Notes under the pieces: generated by a model | Seen by the model: only the letters and a program-made list of their open reading frames with translations | Databases searched by the model: none | What the model was told of the DNA's origin: nothing | Shown here: piece by piece, positions 8,461 through 17,003 of the stretch | Layout: each line of letters opens with the position of its first letter | How positions within the stretch are numbered: the stretch's first letter is position 1 | Position numbers and translations under genes: made by a program | Assembly (NCBI RefSeq): GCF_023206395.1 | Contig: NZ_CP066150.1 | Span: 1,612,001-1,676,000, forward strand | From: Vibrio sp. ED004 | Lineage (GTDB): Bacteria > Pseudomonadota > Gammaproteobacteria > Enterobacterales > Vibrionaceae | Direction: 5' to 3' | Length of the DNA stretch: 64,000 nt

Positions 8461-9879
8461 TTACTCTACCTTGTCGGCTTTACCTGCCGCACCAGCCAGC
8501 TTTGCCAATTGCTTATCCAGCCACAATGGTGTGTTACCAGAATCTTCCGCGTTCTCTTTTCTTCGTACTGCATCACGAACCACCATTGCCCCTACCCAAC
8601 GGTATGGCTCTGGCGGGAAATGGCCAAGCGGTCCTTTGGTGAGGCCGCAACACGTCCAAGCGTTATCAGTACCGAGTACCATGGACGACAAGATCTTTCC
8701 GCCCATACGAGTTTGAGCAACACCATTACCTGAGTAACCGAGCCCATAATAGATGTTGTTTTGGCCTTTTAGATTACCGAAAAATGGCAATCCTGTTACC
8801 GATCGATCTGAGCCTCCCGACCAGTTGTAATCGAATTCACTTTGCTCCAGTTTAGGGAACAATTTTTGGAAGGATTGATTGAGAATCGGCAGATAATTAG
8901 TCGTTTGGTTAAACATGCTTTCTACTTGGTTGGCAAACGAGAATTTATTGCCACCTTTACCAAGCATCAGCCTTCCATCTTGGGTATCTCGGTAGTAGTG
9001 GACAAAAATACGGGAGTCCACCACCGCTGCTCCTTTCTCTGGACCAAACTGTTTAAGTTTTTCTGGAATTGGTTTGGTCACCACCATATCTGACGAGACA
9101 ACCACAATACTGCGTTTGAACTCTTTGAAGTGATCAAGCATCCATGCGTTAAGCGCCAAAATCACTTTGTCGGCAAAGACAGATCCGCCCTTGGTTTGGA
9201 TTCGAGCCGGAGAGCCATAATCGAGCGAAGTCATCTCTGTGTTTTCGTGAATTTCGACACCTAGATCAATAGCAACTCGGCGTAACCCTCTCGCCAATAG
9301 AGCGGGTTGCACACTGCCCGCGGCTTCCGAATAATAGCCTTCTATATGACGCTCCGATCCCGCTTTATCAGGCAAAGATTTGTCACACTTCTTCCAACTA
9401 TTTATGCCTTGCTTGACCAACTCATTCACAACAGGTTCCATTCCACCTTGTTGCGCTTCATTGGTTGCCATGTAATAAGTGCCGCTGCGATACAGATGCG
9501 CGTCGATGTTGTGGTCGTTACAAAAAGCTTCGATCTCGTAAATGACCTTTTCCGATTCTTTAACCAACCATTTTGCTTGTTCTTTGCCGTATAGCTTCTT
9601 CAACGTTGGATACTTAGTCGACCACGTCAACATGCAGCCACCGTTCGCGCCAGAAGCGCCACTGCCACACAAGCCTTTTTCAATCACTACAACATGCTTT
9701 TGAGGTTGCTGCTTTTTGATTAAAATCGCCGTCCATAATCCTGTGTAACCGCCGCCAACAATAGCGATGTCGCAGTTAACGTCTTTTTCAAGTGGCTTCG
9801 CGGATTCTAGACCAGCATCTATGCTGCCAAATTCCGTTTCTAGTGCTTGCTTGAACCAATATGAATAGTGTTTTGTCAT
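8461..9879 (-). CDS. FAD-dependent amine oxidoreductase, probable (N-methyl-)AEP oxidase
   Basis: This 472-residue DAO-family flavoprotein has the Rossmann FAD motif GGGYTGLW (residues 42-49), the second flavin strand VVVIEKG, the SGASGANGG loop, and a C-terminal FAD motif in YYGLGYSGNGVAQTRMGG. It resembles gamma-glutamylputrescine oxidase-like enzymes. Flavoenzymes of this kind recur in AEP degradation clusters, and published work shows that several oxidise N-methyl-AEP, and some AEP itself, straight to phosphonoacetaldehyde. Position between phnS and the HAD/phnT genes supports that role here; the exact substrate is inference. The 120-base gap from phnS contains a terminator, so expression may depend on readthrough or its own promoter. 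Confidence 0.83.
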   Translation of the reverse strand: MTKHYSYWFKQALETEFGSIDAGLESAKPLEKDVNCDIAIVGGGYTGLWTAILIKKQQPQKHVVVIEKGLCGSGASGANGGCMLTWSTKYPTLKKLYGKEQAKWLVKESEKVIYEIEAFCNDHNIDAHLYRSGTYYMATNEAQQGGMEPVVNELVKQGINSWKKCDKSLPDKAGSERHIEGYYSEAAGSVQPALLARGLRRVAIDLGVEIHENTEMTSLDYGSPARIQTKGGSVFADKVILALNAWMLDHFKEFKRSIVVVSSDMVVTKPIPEKLKQFGPEKGAAVVDSRIFVHYYRDTQDGRLMLGKGGNKFSFANQVESMFNQTTNYLPILNQSFQKLFPKLEQSEFDYNWSGGSDRSVTGLPFFGNLKGQNNIYYGLGYSGNGVAQTRMGGKILSSMVLGTDNAWTCCGLTKGPLGHFPPEPYRWVGAMVVRDAVRRKENAEDSGNTPLWLDKQLAKLAGAAGKADKVE

Positions 9880-9918
9880 TTGTCGTACCTTACTTAAAAC
9901 CTAAAGGCGTAAAACTAA

Positions 9919-9943
9919 AAAAGGAAGACCGAAGCCTTCCTTT
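9919..9943 (-). terminator. Rho-independent terminator after phnS
   Basis: Read on the minus strand, AAGGAAG and CTTCCTT pair around a GGCTTCGGTC loop containing a stable UUCG tetraloop and are followed by six T's. It lies between phnS and the FAD oxidoreductase gene. It probably gives the binding protein a higher transcript level than genes further along. Confidence 0.85.
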
Positions 9944-9999
9944 ACTGATTTCTAACTTCTAATGAACTCAATAGTTAATTAACTGAGTAGCTCGATAGA

Positions 10000-11010
10000 T
10001 TAAGATTTTGGCTCTGATTTAGCGTCAAACTTCTCAGACCATGTTTTCAATACGTCTGCACGCTCGCTGCCCATGCGTGCAAAGTCCATTTTTGCCATGT
10101 TCTTTTCGACGTTAGGGAAGTTTTCAATTGTTGCCGTCACATCTTGGTGACCAACAACTGGGTACATTTCGATGTAAAGCTCGTTTGCTGCTTTAGAGAT
10201 AGACCAATCGACAACGCGTTGCGCTGCATCAGACGGCTTCACAAGACCTACCGCTTCAGATTCCCAGCCGATACCTTCAGGCGTAATCACAGAAAGTGGT
10301 GCACCTTGAGTTTTCAGCTTAGCACCACGGCTCGCCATAGAAATACCGATAGCGACTTCACCCATACCCGCTTGAACACATGGCTTAGAACCAGAATGCG
10401 TGTAGTGAGCGATGTTTTGGTCTAGCTTCTGCATGTAATTCCAACCTTGGTCTTCACCCATGTTTTGTAGCCAAGCAGACACTTGCATATAACCCGTGCC
10501 AGAAGACGCTGGGTTTGGCATCGCAATATGGCCTTTGTAGATAGGCTTGGTTAGGTCATCCCAAGATTTAGGTGCTGGTAGGTTAAGTTGTTTCGCTACC
10601 GCTTCGTTGAAACAAACCGCATTGAAGAATGCATCGTTGCCATACCAAGCTTGAGTCGATTGCGGGTCGTTGAGGTTTGAACGCAGCGCTTCTACACCTT
10701 GAGGAGTGTAAGGCTTAAGAATACCCTCCTCTTTAAGTAAAGCCATTGAAGAACCTGCAAGGCCCCACACCACTTCTGCACGAGGGTTGTTTTTCTCAGC
10801 CAATAATTTTGCCGTCATGATTCCTGTTGAATCACGAACCCATTTGATGTTGATGTCTGGGTTTTCACTTTCAAATGCGTTTTTGTATTTCGCTAAAATG
10901 TCAGTTTCAAAAGCTGTGTAAACCGTCACTTCCTGTGCAGCATAAGCATTACCAGCTAATAGAGTAACTAATGCTGCAAGTGATCCTTTCATAAAACGGT
11001 TTTTCATCAT
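10000..11010 (-). CDS. phnS: PhnS, periplasmic AEP-binding protein of the ABC transporter
   Basis: A 24-residue signal peptide (MMKNRFMKGSLAALVTLLAG, cleavage after NAYA) leads into a type 2 solute-binding fold starting EVTVYTAFETDILAKYKNAFE, the pattern of the iron/AEP/spermidine-type binding proteins. The 336-residue length fits. It captures 2-aminoethylphosphonate in the periplasm and hands it to the fused permease/PhnT complex. Two start codons stand side by side; the second (11007) has the better spacing to GGAG. TGGTATGTACCA lies about 100 bases upstream, a likely PhnR site. The gene is followed by a strong terminator and shares a 327-base divergent control region with phnW. Confidence 0.88.
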   Translation of the reverse strand: MMKNRFMKGSLAALVTLLAGNAYAAQEVTVYTAFETDILAKYKNAFESENPDINIKWVRDSTGIMTAKLLAEKNNPRAEVVWGLAGSSMALLKEEGILKPYTPQGVEALRSNLNDPQSTQAWYGNDAFFNAVCFNEAVAKQLNLPAPKSWDDLTKPIYKGHIAMPNPASSGTGYMQVSAWLQNMGEDQGWNYMQKLDQNIAHYTHSGSKPCVQAGMGEVAIGISMASRGAKLKTQGAPLSVITPEGIGWESEAVGLVKPSDAAQRVVDWSISKAANELYIEMYPVVGHQDVTATIENFPNVEKNMAKMDFARMGSERADVLKTWSEKFDAKSEPKS

Positions 11011-11337
11011 TTTCTCCAGTCAGGCCCGATGCCAAGGTTAGAAGCTAGAAGCCCCATCAAGAGGCACCTATGTCCATAAATTCATTTAGGTTGTTAGTAC
11101 ACACCTTTTACATTGGTATGTACCAGATCTCGAGTATTAAGCTAACTGGCTTTTATGACGATTAAATGAACAAAAAATGGCAGTTTAAAGATCGGGAAAC
11201 TTCTCAAGGCAAGTGACGAATTTTAATATGAAGCTTTTGTGAAAATGATGTTTGGGCTATTTACGACCGTTTAAATTGGTTGTTAAAGTAATCGAAAATA
11301 TTGGTATAGTCCAAAATAAAAACCGCGAGAATTGAAC
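11011..11337. promoter_or_regulatory. Divergent phnS/phnW control region with two putative PhnR operators
   Basis: No gene is present. Two sites match the palindrome before phnT: TGGTATGTACCA at 11114-11125, on the phnS side, and TGGTATAGTCCA at 11302-11313, about 25 bases before the phnW start codon. The first differs from TGGTATATACCA at one position, the second at two. Their placement, one per promoter, suggests PhnR controls both transcripts. I see no other strong motif. Confidence 0.6.
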
Positions 11338-12441
11338 ATGAGAAACGAATACTTACTACTGACACCGGGTCCTCTATCTACTTCTGAAACCGTTCGCCAA
11401 GCGATGCTAAAAGACTGGTGTACTTGGGATGATGAATACAACAAAGACGTTGTTGAAGTAATTCGTAGCAAGCTAGTGACTTTGGCGACTAAGCAAGCGG
11501 GATATACAGGTGTATTAATGCAAGGTAGCGGCACAGCTTCAGTTGAAGCTACGATTGGCAGTGTTATCTCTAACAGCGGTAAGCTTCTGGTTGTTGATAA
11601 CGGTGCGTACGGCGCTCGTATTGCTCAAATCGCAGACTATTTAAACATTCCATGCCATGTCGTTTCCCCAGGTGAAACATCACAGCCTGACTTGAACGAA
11701 ATGGAAACGGCATTGGCCATGGATTCAGACATTACTCACGTTGCGATTGTGCACTGTGAAACCACGACTGGCATGCTGAATCCAATTGAAGACATTGCCA
11801 AATTGGCAAAGCAACACAACAAAACCGTCATTCTTGATGCAATGTCGAGCTTTGGTGGCATCCCGATGGATATTGCTGACTTAGGCATCGACTACATGAT
11901 CAGCTCGGCAAATAAATGTATCCAAGGCGTACCGGGGTTCGGCTTTGTTATTGCCAAGCAATCGGAACTTGAAAAGTGTAAAGGCCAAGCTCGCTCATTA
12001 AGCCTTGATCTGTTTGACCAATGGCACTGCATGGAAAGCAATCACGGTAAATGGCGATTCACCTCTCCGACTCACACAGTGCGTGCTTTCTACCAAGCTC
12101 TGCTTGAACTGGAACAGGAAGGCGGCATCGAAGCTCGTCATGATCGATACCAAACCAATCAAACCACATTAGTTGCCGGTATGCGCTCTCTTGGTTTTGA
12201 ACCTTTGCTAAATGATGACCTTCATTCACCTATCATCACCTCTTTCTATTCTCCAACTCATAGCGATTACCAATTCAAGGAATTCTATGACCGTTTGAAA
12301 GAGCAAGGGTTTGTGATTTATCCGGGCAAGGTTTCAAACGCAGACTGCTTCCGCATCGGTAACATCGGTGAGGTTTACCCTTCTGACATTGAAGCCCTCA
12401 TTGGCGCTGTGAAAAACGCTATGTACTGGGACATAAAATAA
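11338..12441 (+). CDS. phnW: PhnW, 2-aminoethylphosphonate-pyruvate transaminase
   Basis: The protein begins [20 protein letters not shown], a near signature start for PhnW, and has the PLP-binding lysine at residue 193 in [14 protein letters not shown], with DAMSSFGG before it. It transfers the amino group of AEP to pyruvate, giving phosphonoacetaldehyde and alanine, the first step of the hydrolytic AEP pathway in the cytoplasm. ATG 11338 is taken over the TTG two codons earlier because it gives the family's usual N-terminus. The stop codon TAA overlaps the next start as TAATG, so pbfA is translationally coupled. A putative PhnR operator covers the promoter region. Confidence 0.95.
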   Translation: MRNEYLLLTPGPLSTSETVRQAMLKDWCTWDDEYNKDVVEVIRSKLVTLATKQAGYTGVLMQGSGTASVEATIGSVISNSGKLLVVDNGAYGARIAQIADYLNIPCHVVSPGETSQPDLNEMETALAMDSDITHVAIVHCETTTGMLNPIEDIAKLAKQHNKTVILDAMSSFGGIPMDIADLGIDYMISSANKCIQGVPGFGFVIAKQSELEKCKGQARSLSLDLFDQWHCMESNHGKWRFTSPTHTVRAFYQALLELEQEGGIEARHDRYQTNQTTLVAGMRSLGFEPLLNDDLHSPIITSFYSPTHSDYQFKEFYDRLKEQGFVIYPGKVSNADCFRIGNIGEVYPSDIEALIGAVKNAMYWDIK

Positions 12442-13862
12442 TGACGATGACCAATCAAGAGCCAGTTCTAAAGGCGACACACTTTCGAAGCGAAGGCGAT
12501 GTGAACACCACACTAGCGCGTGAGAAATGGAACGAGTCGCTAAACGATGATGCAACTCAAGCGATGTTAAAACGTGACTCTGATGTATTTCTTCATCAAG
12601 CGATGTCAACGCCTTGCCTAGACACACTTGAAGCCGCAGAAGGCATCTACATTCAAGATGCGACTGGCAAGAAGTACATGGACTTTCATGGTAACAATGT
12701 TCATCAGCTGGGTTATGGCCACCCACACATCATTAATAAAGTGACTCAACAAATGGCGTCATTGCCGTTTTCACCGCGTCGCTTCACCAATGAAACCGCC
12801 GTTCAGTGCGCTGAAAAACTGACACAGATCTGCGGTGGTGATTTGAACCGTGTGTTGTTTGCTCCAGGTGGTACTTCAGTTATTGGAATGGCACTCAAAC
12901 TGGCTCGACATGTCACCAACAACTTCAAAGTCGTTTCATTGTGGGACTCATTCCATGGCGCGTCACTGGATGCAATTTCAGTAGGTGGTGAAGCTTGTTT
13001 CCGCGAAGGTATGGGCCCGTTAATGGCTGGCGTAGAACGTATTCCACCAGCGGTTTCCTATCGTGGTGCTTTCCCGCTTAACGAGAATAGCGCAATCAAT
13101 GCAAACGAAACTGCATGCGACGTTCACTATGCCGACTATTTAGAGTATGTCATTGAAAAAGAAGGCGGTATTGGAGCCTTCATTGCCGAAGCGGTTCGTA
13201 ACACAGACGTTCAAGTGCCTAGTAGGGCTTATTGGAAACGCATCCGTGAGATCTGTGACAAGCACAACGTCATGTTGATCATTGATGACATCCCAAATGG
13301 CATGGGTCGCAGCGGTGAATGGTTCACACACCAAGCGTTTGATATCGAACCTGACATCTTATGTATCGGTAAAGGCTTTGGCGGCGGGTTGGTTCCAATT
13401 GCAGCCATGGTCACCAAAGACAAATACAACACAGCAGCGCAAGTTTCACTGGGTCACTACACCCATGAGAAAAGCCCTATTGGCTGCGCGGCAGCACTGG
13501 CTACCATGGAAGTGATTGAGCAAGAAAACTTACTTGAAAAAGTACAAGCCGACAGCGTATTCGTGCGTGAACAACTGCTTCAAATGAAAGATAAATACCC
13601 CGTCATTGGTGACGTTCGCGGCATCGGCCTGCTTTGGGGTGTGGAATTGGTCACCGACCATATCACCAAAACCCGAGCGTTCGATGAAGCAGAAGCCGTA
13701 CTTTACCAATGTCTGAACGATGGCCTGAGCTTTAAGGTGTCACAAGGTAACGTGATTCAATTAAGCCCACCATTGATCATCAGCCGCAGCGAATTAGAAG
13801 TCGCTCTGTCTGTCTTCGAAAAAGCGATAGCCAAAGTCTGCAAAGATTTTGAATACCTTTAA
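12441..13862 (+). CDS. pbfA: PbfA, (R)-1-hydroxy-2-aminoethylphosphonate ammonia-lyase
   Basis: This 473-residue class III aminotransferase-fold enzyme shows GGTSVIGMALKLAR, DSFHGASLDAISVGG, the cofactor Asp in IIDDIPNGMGRSGEWF, and the PLP lysine at residue 311 in CIGKGFGGGLVP. Such proteins placed between phnW and phnX in vibrios were long called aminotransferases. Published work showed that they eliminate ammonia from R-1-hydroxy-AEP, yielding phosphonoacetaldehyde and so widening the pathway's substrate range. The position between PhnW and PhnX here is exactly that context, and the one-base overlap with phnW shows co-expression. Assignment to PbfA instead of a true transaminase rests mainly on this context. 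Confidence 0.88.
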   Translation: MTMTNQEPVLKATHFRSEGDVNTTLAREKWNESLNDDATQAMLKRDSDVFLHQAMSTPCLDTLEAAEGIYIQDATGKKYMDFHGNNVHQLGYGHPHIINKVTQQMASLPFSPRRFTNETAVQCAEKLTQICGGDLNRVLFAPGGTSVIGMALKLARHVTNNFKVVSLWDSFHGASLDAISVGGEACFREGMGPLMAGVERIPPAVSYRGAFPLNENSAINANETACDVHYADYLEYVIEKEGGIGAFIAEAVRNTDVQVPSRAYWKRIREICDKHNVMLIIDDIPNGMGRSGEWFTHQAFDIEPDILCIGKGFGGGLVPIAAMVTKDKYNTAAQVSLGHYTHEKSPIGCAAALATMEVIEQENLLEKVQADSVFVREQLLQMKDKYPVIGDVRGIGLLWGVELVTDHITKTRAFDEAEAVLYQCLNDGLSFKVSQGNVIQLSPPLIISRSELEVALSVFEKAIAKVCKDFEYL

Positions 13863-13913
13863 TTCATTATTTATATCGACACTTAAACCAATAACCTAAA
13901 ACAATCATTCGTC

Positions 13914-13936
13914 CTCCCAGTACTTTGCACTGGGAG
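13914..13936. repeat. Intergenic stem-loop between pbfA and phnX
   Basis: CTCCCAGT (13914-13921) and ACTGGGAG (13929-13936) form a perfect 8-bp stem with a 7-base loop, 24 bases before the phnX start. There is no T-tract, so it is not a terminator; it may stabilise or process the phnWpbfAX message. Confidence 0.6.
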
Positions 13937-13959
13937 TGACACAAAAATAGGACACTATT

Positions 13960-14778
13960 ATGAACACAACATCACCTATCCAAGCGGTTATCTTTGACTG
14001 GGCTGGCACTATCGTTGATTTTGGGTCGTTTGCTCCGACTAGCATCTTTGTTGAAGCATTCAAACAAGGCTTCGACTTTGACATCGACTTAGCTGAAGCT
14101 CGTGAACCTATGGGTATCGGTAAATGGGATCACATCCAAGCGGTGGGTCGAATCCCTGCTGTCGATGCTCGTTGGAATGCCCAGTTCGGACGTTCGATGA
14201 CCAGTGAAGACGTCGATGCGATCTACGCGGCATTCATGCCTCTTCAAAAAGCGAAAGTAGCCGACCACGCTGCGCCGATTTTAAACGCGATTGAAGTGGT
14301 GAATAACCTTAAAGAGAAGAGCGTAAAAATTGGTTCTTGTTCAGGTTACCCTCGCGAAGTAATGGATGTGTTGATTCCTGCTGCCGCAGATTATGGCTAC
14401 CGACCAGACAACGTAGTTGCAACGGATGACTTACCTCAAGGCGGTCGCCCAGCTCCATTCATGGCGCTTAAAAACGTCATTGACCTAGGTGTGACGAGCG
14501 TTGCAGCGTGTGTGAAAGTGGATGATGCAGCGCCCGGTATAGACGAAGGCCACAACGCAGGTATGTGGACGGTAGGACTTGTTCTATCTGGTAACGAGGC
14601 TGGATTAACGTACCAAGAATACTTAGACGCAGACGAAGCAACACTGGCAGCAGCGCGTGAAAAAGCGAGCGTGAAGCTAAATAAATCAAACCCTCACTAT
14701 CTGATCGATACGATTGCAGACTTACCTAGCGTGATTGCAGATATCGAGAAACGTTTATTGGCGGGTGAGCGTCCGTAA
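13960..14778 (+). CDS. phnX: PhnX, phosphonoacetaldehyde hydrolase
   Basis: This is a 272-residue HAD enzyme. Motif I is [10 protein letters not shown] with nucleophile Asp13 and Ala15 in place of the usual second Asp, a hallmark of phosphonatases. The Schiff-base lysine is Lys55 in MGIGKWDH within the small cap. Further motifs are [10 protein letters not shown] and the metal site [13 protein letters not shown]. It forms an imine with phosphonoacetaldehyde and cleaves the C-P bond to give acetaldehyde and phosphate, completing AEP breakdown. It is about 100 bases after pbfA in the same direction, probably one operon with phnW-pbfA, and a terminator follows. Confidence 0.95.
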   Translation: MNTTSPIQAVIFDWAGTIVDFGSFAPTSIFVEAFKQGFDFDIDLAEAREPMGIGKWDHIQAVGRIPAVDARWNAQFGRSMTSEDVDAIYAAFMPLQKAKVADHAAPILNAIEVVNNLKEKSVKIGSCSGYPREVMDVLIPAAADYGYRPDNVVATDDLPQGGRPAPFMALKNVIDLGVTSVAACVKVDDAAPGIDEGHNAGMWTVGLVLSGNEAGLTYQEYLDADEATLAAAREKASVKLNKSNPHYLIDTIADLPSVIADIEKRLLAGERP

Positions 14779-14889
14779 ACAAAGTCGAGCTATTCACGTG
14801 ATGTAATACGTAAAAAGACCGCTATAGCTCCAATTCAAATCCCTATCTAATCACGTACTCAACCGAGTTAAACATGTTGGATGGGGATT

Positions 14890-14925
14890 TTGCGTTTATA
14901 AGCATGATAAAACGCAAGTTTTTTA
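14890..14925 (+). terminator. Terminator of the phnW-pbfA-phnX operon
   Basis: TTGCGTTT (14890-14897) pairs with AAACGCAA (14910-14917), followed by GTTTTTT. It lies 110 bases after phnX. Confidence 0.8.
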
Positions 14926-14956
14926 CTTATTCCCCTCAAAGTCACTGGTAAATGCA

Positions 14957-14996
14957 CGAGGCTAGGCTATAGCTTTCGAGGCTAGGCTATAGCTTT
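14957..14996. repeat. Perfect 20-bp tandem duplication
   Basis: Two identical 20-base units, each starting CGAGGCTAGG and ending TATAGCTTT, lie head to tail at 14957-14976 and 14977-14996. They sit in the 457-base gap between phnX and the OmpA-like gene. Apart from the phnX terminator and this duplication I see nothing else in that gap except the AT-rich promoter region of the next gene. Confidence 0.95.
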
Positions 14997-15235
14997 AAAT
15001 ATAGGCATTCCAATAAATGATAAAATTAATAATAAAAGCCATCTAAATGTATAATATCTAACAATTTCATTGACTCCAATACGCAATCAGATTAACAATA
15101 TAAGTACTGAGAAAGAGATAGGTTCAGCTGAACCAACACCTTGATTTACTTATTATAAGCAGTGTCGTAACCCAATAAGTGATCGTTTTACTGGTAAGTT
15201 CAGATAACAATAAGAGTTAATCCAAGGATAAGATT

Positions 15236-16285
15236 ATGAAAAAACTGTCGAAAATTATGTGTGCTGTTGTTGCCGCTTCAGGCCTAGCAGCAGCGCCTTC
15301 TATCGCTGCTACAACTTATGTTGGTGCTAAAGTGGGCGTGGGCTGGTTAGATAGCGCATGCGTAAGCGGTGAAAAATGTGATGATGATGCAATCGGTGCT
15401 GGCATCTACTCTGGCTACAATTTTAATGACAAGTTTGGTATTGAGCTAAGCTCTGACTTCCTTGGTGATTACAAGACAAGCTTTTCAAAGAACGGTACAA
15501 CAGCAGCGTTCAGCGATCCGCTAATCGCAATCTCACTAACGCCGATGTACCGCCTACCAGTACAACAAGAGTTTGACGTATTCTTCAAAGCAGGTCCTGC
15601 TTACATCTCTCACGGTGGCGAAGATGACGTTGTACTTTCTGCTGGTATCGGTGTAGAGAAGCAGCTTTCTTCTGATTGGGCACTACGTGTTGAATACCAA
15701 TACTTTGATGACTTCGACGACAACTTCGTTCAAGATCTAAACTCGAACCTACTGTCTGTTGGTGTTAGCTACAACTTCGGTACTGGTAACACAACTGCTT
15801 CTGCGGTAGCAGTGACTCAAGCTCCATCTGAGCCAATCACAGAGCCTGCAGTTGTTGTTGAAGAGAAAAGTACTGTTGTTGTGACTAAAGCACAAACAGA
15901 GAGCTACTCTCAAGAAATGTTCGCAACTAACAGCACAGAATTGTCTACAGACGGTAAGATTGCACTACAACCACTAGTTGAAGCTCTTAAAGCTCACCCT
16001 CAATCGACTGTTGTTGTTGTTGGTCACACTGACTCAACAGGCGCTGCTGAATACAACATGATGATCTCTAAGAAACGTGCTGCTGCAGTTGCTGCACACA
16101 TCGAAGAGCAAGGTATCGAAGCTGAGCGTATCACTGCTACAGGTGAAGGTGAAGAGAACCCAGTTGCATCAAACGATACAGCTGAAGGCCGTGCTCAAAA
16201 CCGTCGTGTTGACGCAACGATCCCTAGTTTCGAATACCGAGAAGAAGTACAAGTTGAAGAAGTTATCGTAGAAACTGCTGAATAA
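15236..16285 (+). CDS. OmpA-family outer-membrane protein
   Basis: A signal peptide (MKKLSKIMCAVVAASGLAAA, cleavage near PSIAA) is followed by an eight-strand beta-barrel of about 155 residues ending SVGVSYNFG. A proline- and glutamate-rich linker and a C-terminal OmpA/Pal peptidoglycan-binding domain follow, with VVVVGHTDSTGAAEYN, ISKKRAAAVAAH and GRAQNRRVD. These anchor the outer membrane to the cell wall. An unusual acidic tail (EEVQVEEVIVETAE) follows the OmpA domain. The start has AAGGA seven bases upstream. Codons are strongly biased, as in highly expressed genes. A long perfect hairpin terminator follows. Confidence 0.93.
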   Translation: MKKLSKIMCAVVAASGLAAAPSIAATTYVGAKVGVGWLDSACVSGEKCDDDAIGAGIYSGYNFNDKFGIELSSDFLGDYKTSFSKNGTTAAFSDPLIAISLTPMYRLPVQQEFDVFFKAGPAYISHGGEDDVVLSAGIGVEKQLSSDWALRVEYQYFDDFDDNFVQDLNSNLLSVGVSYNFGTGNTTASAVAVTQAPSEPITEPAVVVEEKSTVVVTKAQTESYSQEMFATNSTELSTDGKIALQPLVEALKAHPQSTVVVVGHTDSTGAAEYNMMISKKRAAAVAAHIEEQGIEAERITATGEGEENPVASNDTAEGRAQNRRVDATIPSFEYREEVQVEEVIVETAE

Positions 16286-16311
16286 TAGCACTCTACCTTA
16301 GCAGAAATAAT

Positions 16312-16348
16312 AAGGGCGGAGCACTTAAAGTGCTCCGCCCTTTTCTTT
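16312..16348. terminator. Strong hairpin terminator between the OmpA-like and OsmC genes
   Basis: A perfect 15-bp stem (16312-16326 with 16328-16342) around a single base is followed by TTCTTTAT on the plus strand. It ends the OmpA-like transcript and, being symmetrical, can also serve the convergent OsmC gene. Confidence 0.9.
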
Positions 16349-16403
16349 ATCTGTCGCTTACTCATAAGCCGTAAGCTGTAAGCCAAGCTCGACAATCAGA
16401 AAA

Positions 16404-16802
16404 CTAAACGATTTCCCAGCTGTGGGTCATTTCTACGCCAGCACCTAACATTAGACATACTGAACAGTATTTTTCTAGCGAGTCAGCACATACTTTAGCC
16501 ACCAACTCAGGATCTAGGTTGTCACCAGACACTTCAAAGTGAATGTTAATGACGGTAAAGATTTTTGGTGCTGTTTCACGACGTGTCGTTTCAAGTTTTG
16601 CATTACAGCCTGTGATGTTCTGGCCTGCAGATTTCAAACCATCTACGACATCAACAGAGCTACAACCACCAGCGGCCATAAGCACCATTTCCATAGGGCT
16701 TGGCGCGGTTGCACCACCACTGCCATCCATTACTACAGAGTGGCCAGATTGAGATTGACCTAGGAATTTAAAGCCTTCGACCCATTTAACTTCTGCTTGC
16801 AT
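16404..16802 (-). CDS. OsmC-family protein, YhfA-like
   Basis: The 132-residue protein starts MQAEVKWVEGFKFLGQSQSG and contains the OsmC core APSPMEMVLMAAGGCSSVDV, with a catalytic-type Cys and a second Cys in KYCSVCLML, matching YhfA of enterics in length and order. OsmC proteins reduce organic hydroperoxides with a reactive cysteine pair; YhfA itself lacks a firm function. ATG 16802 is chosen because AAGGA lies just upstream; a GTG at 16835 would add 11 residues with no ribosome-binding site. Confidence 0.88.
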   Translation of the reverse strand: MQAEVKWVEGFKFLGQSQSGHSVVMDGSGGATAPSPMEMVLMAAGGCSSVDVVDGLKSAGQNITGCNAKLETTRRETAPKIFTVINIHFEVSGDNLDPELVAKVCADSLEKYCSVCLMLGAGVEMTHSWEIV

Positions 16803-17003
16803 GTTGTTCCTTAGATGTACGATAACCGCCATCACTGTCTATTATTGGATATCAATACTGACACCCTACTACTGGCGGCATTTATGAGCAAGATTTTCTC
16901 GGCGACATATTTTTTTTGTGAATGATGCAATTTTTTCCATCTAAAACCTGTCTCTATTCGTACATTCAAAATCGAATGGGAAGAACGTCAAGATGAGGTA
17001 TCT

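Noticed and set aside
12334..12726. Long open frames opposite phnW/pbfA and opposite other genes such as coxA, phnT and luxQ
   Set aside because: They lie fully antisense to well-supported genes, have no ribosome-binding sites or recognisable domains, and follow the codon pattern of the real strand.
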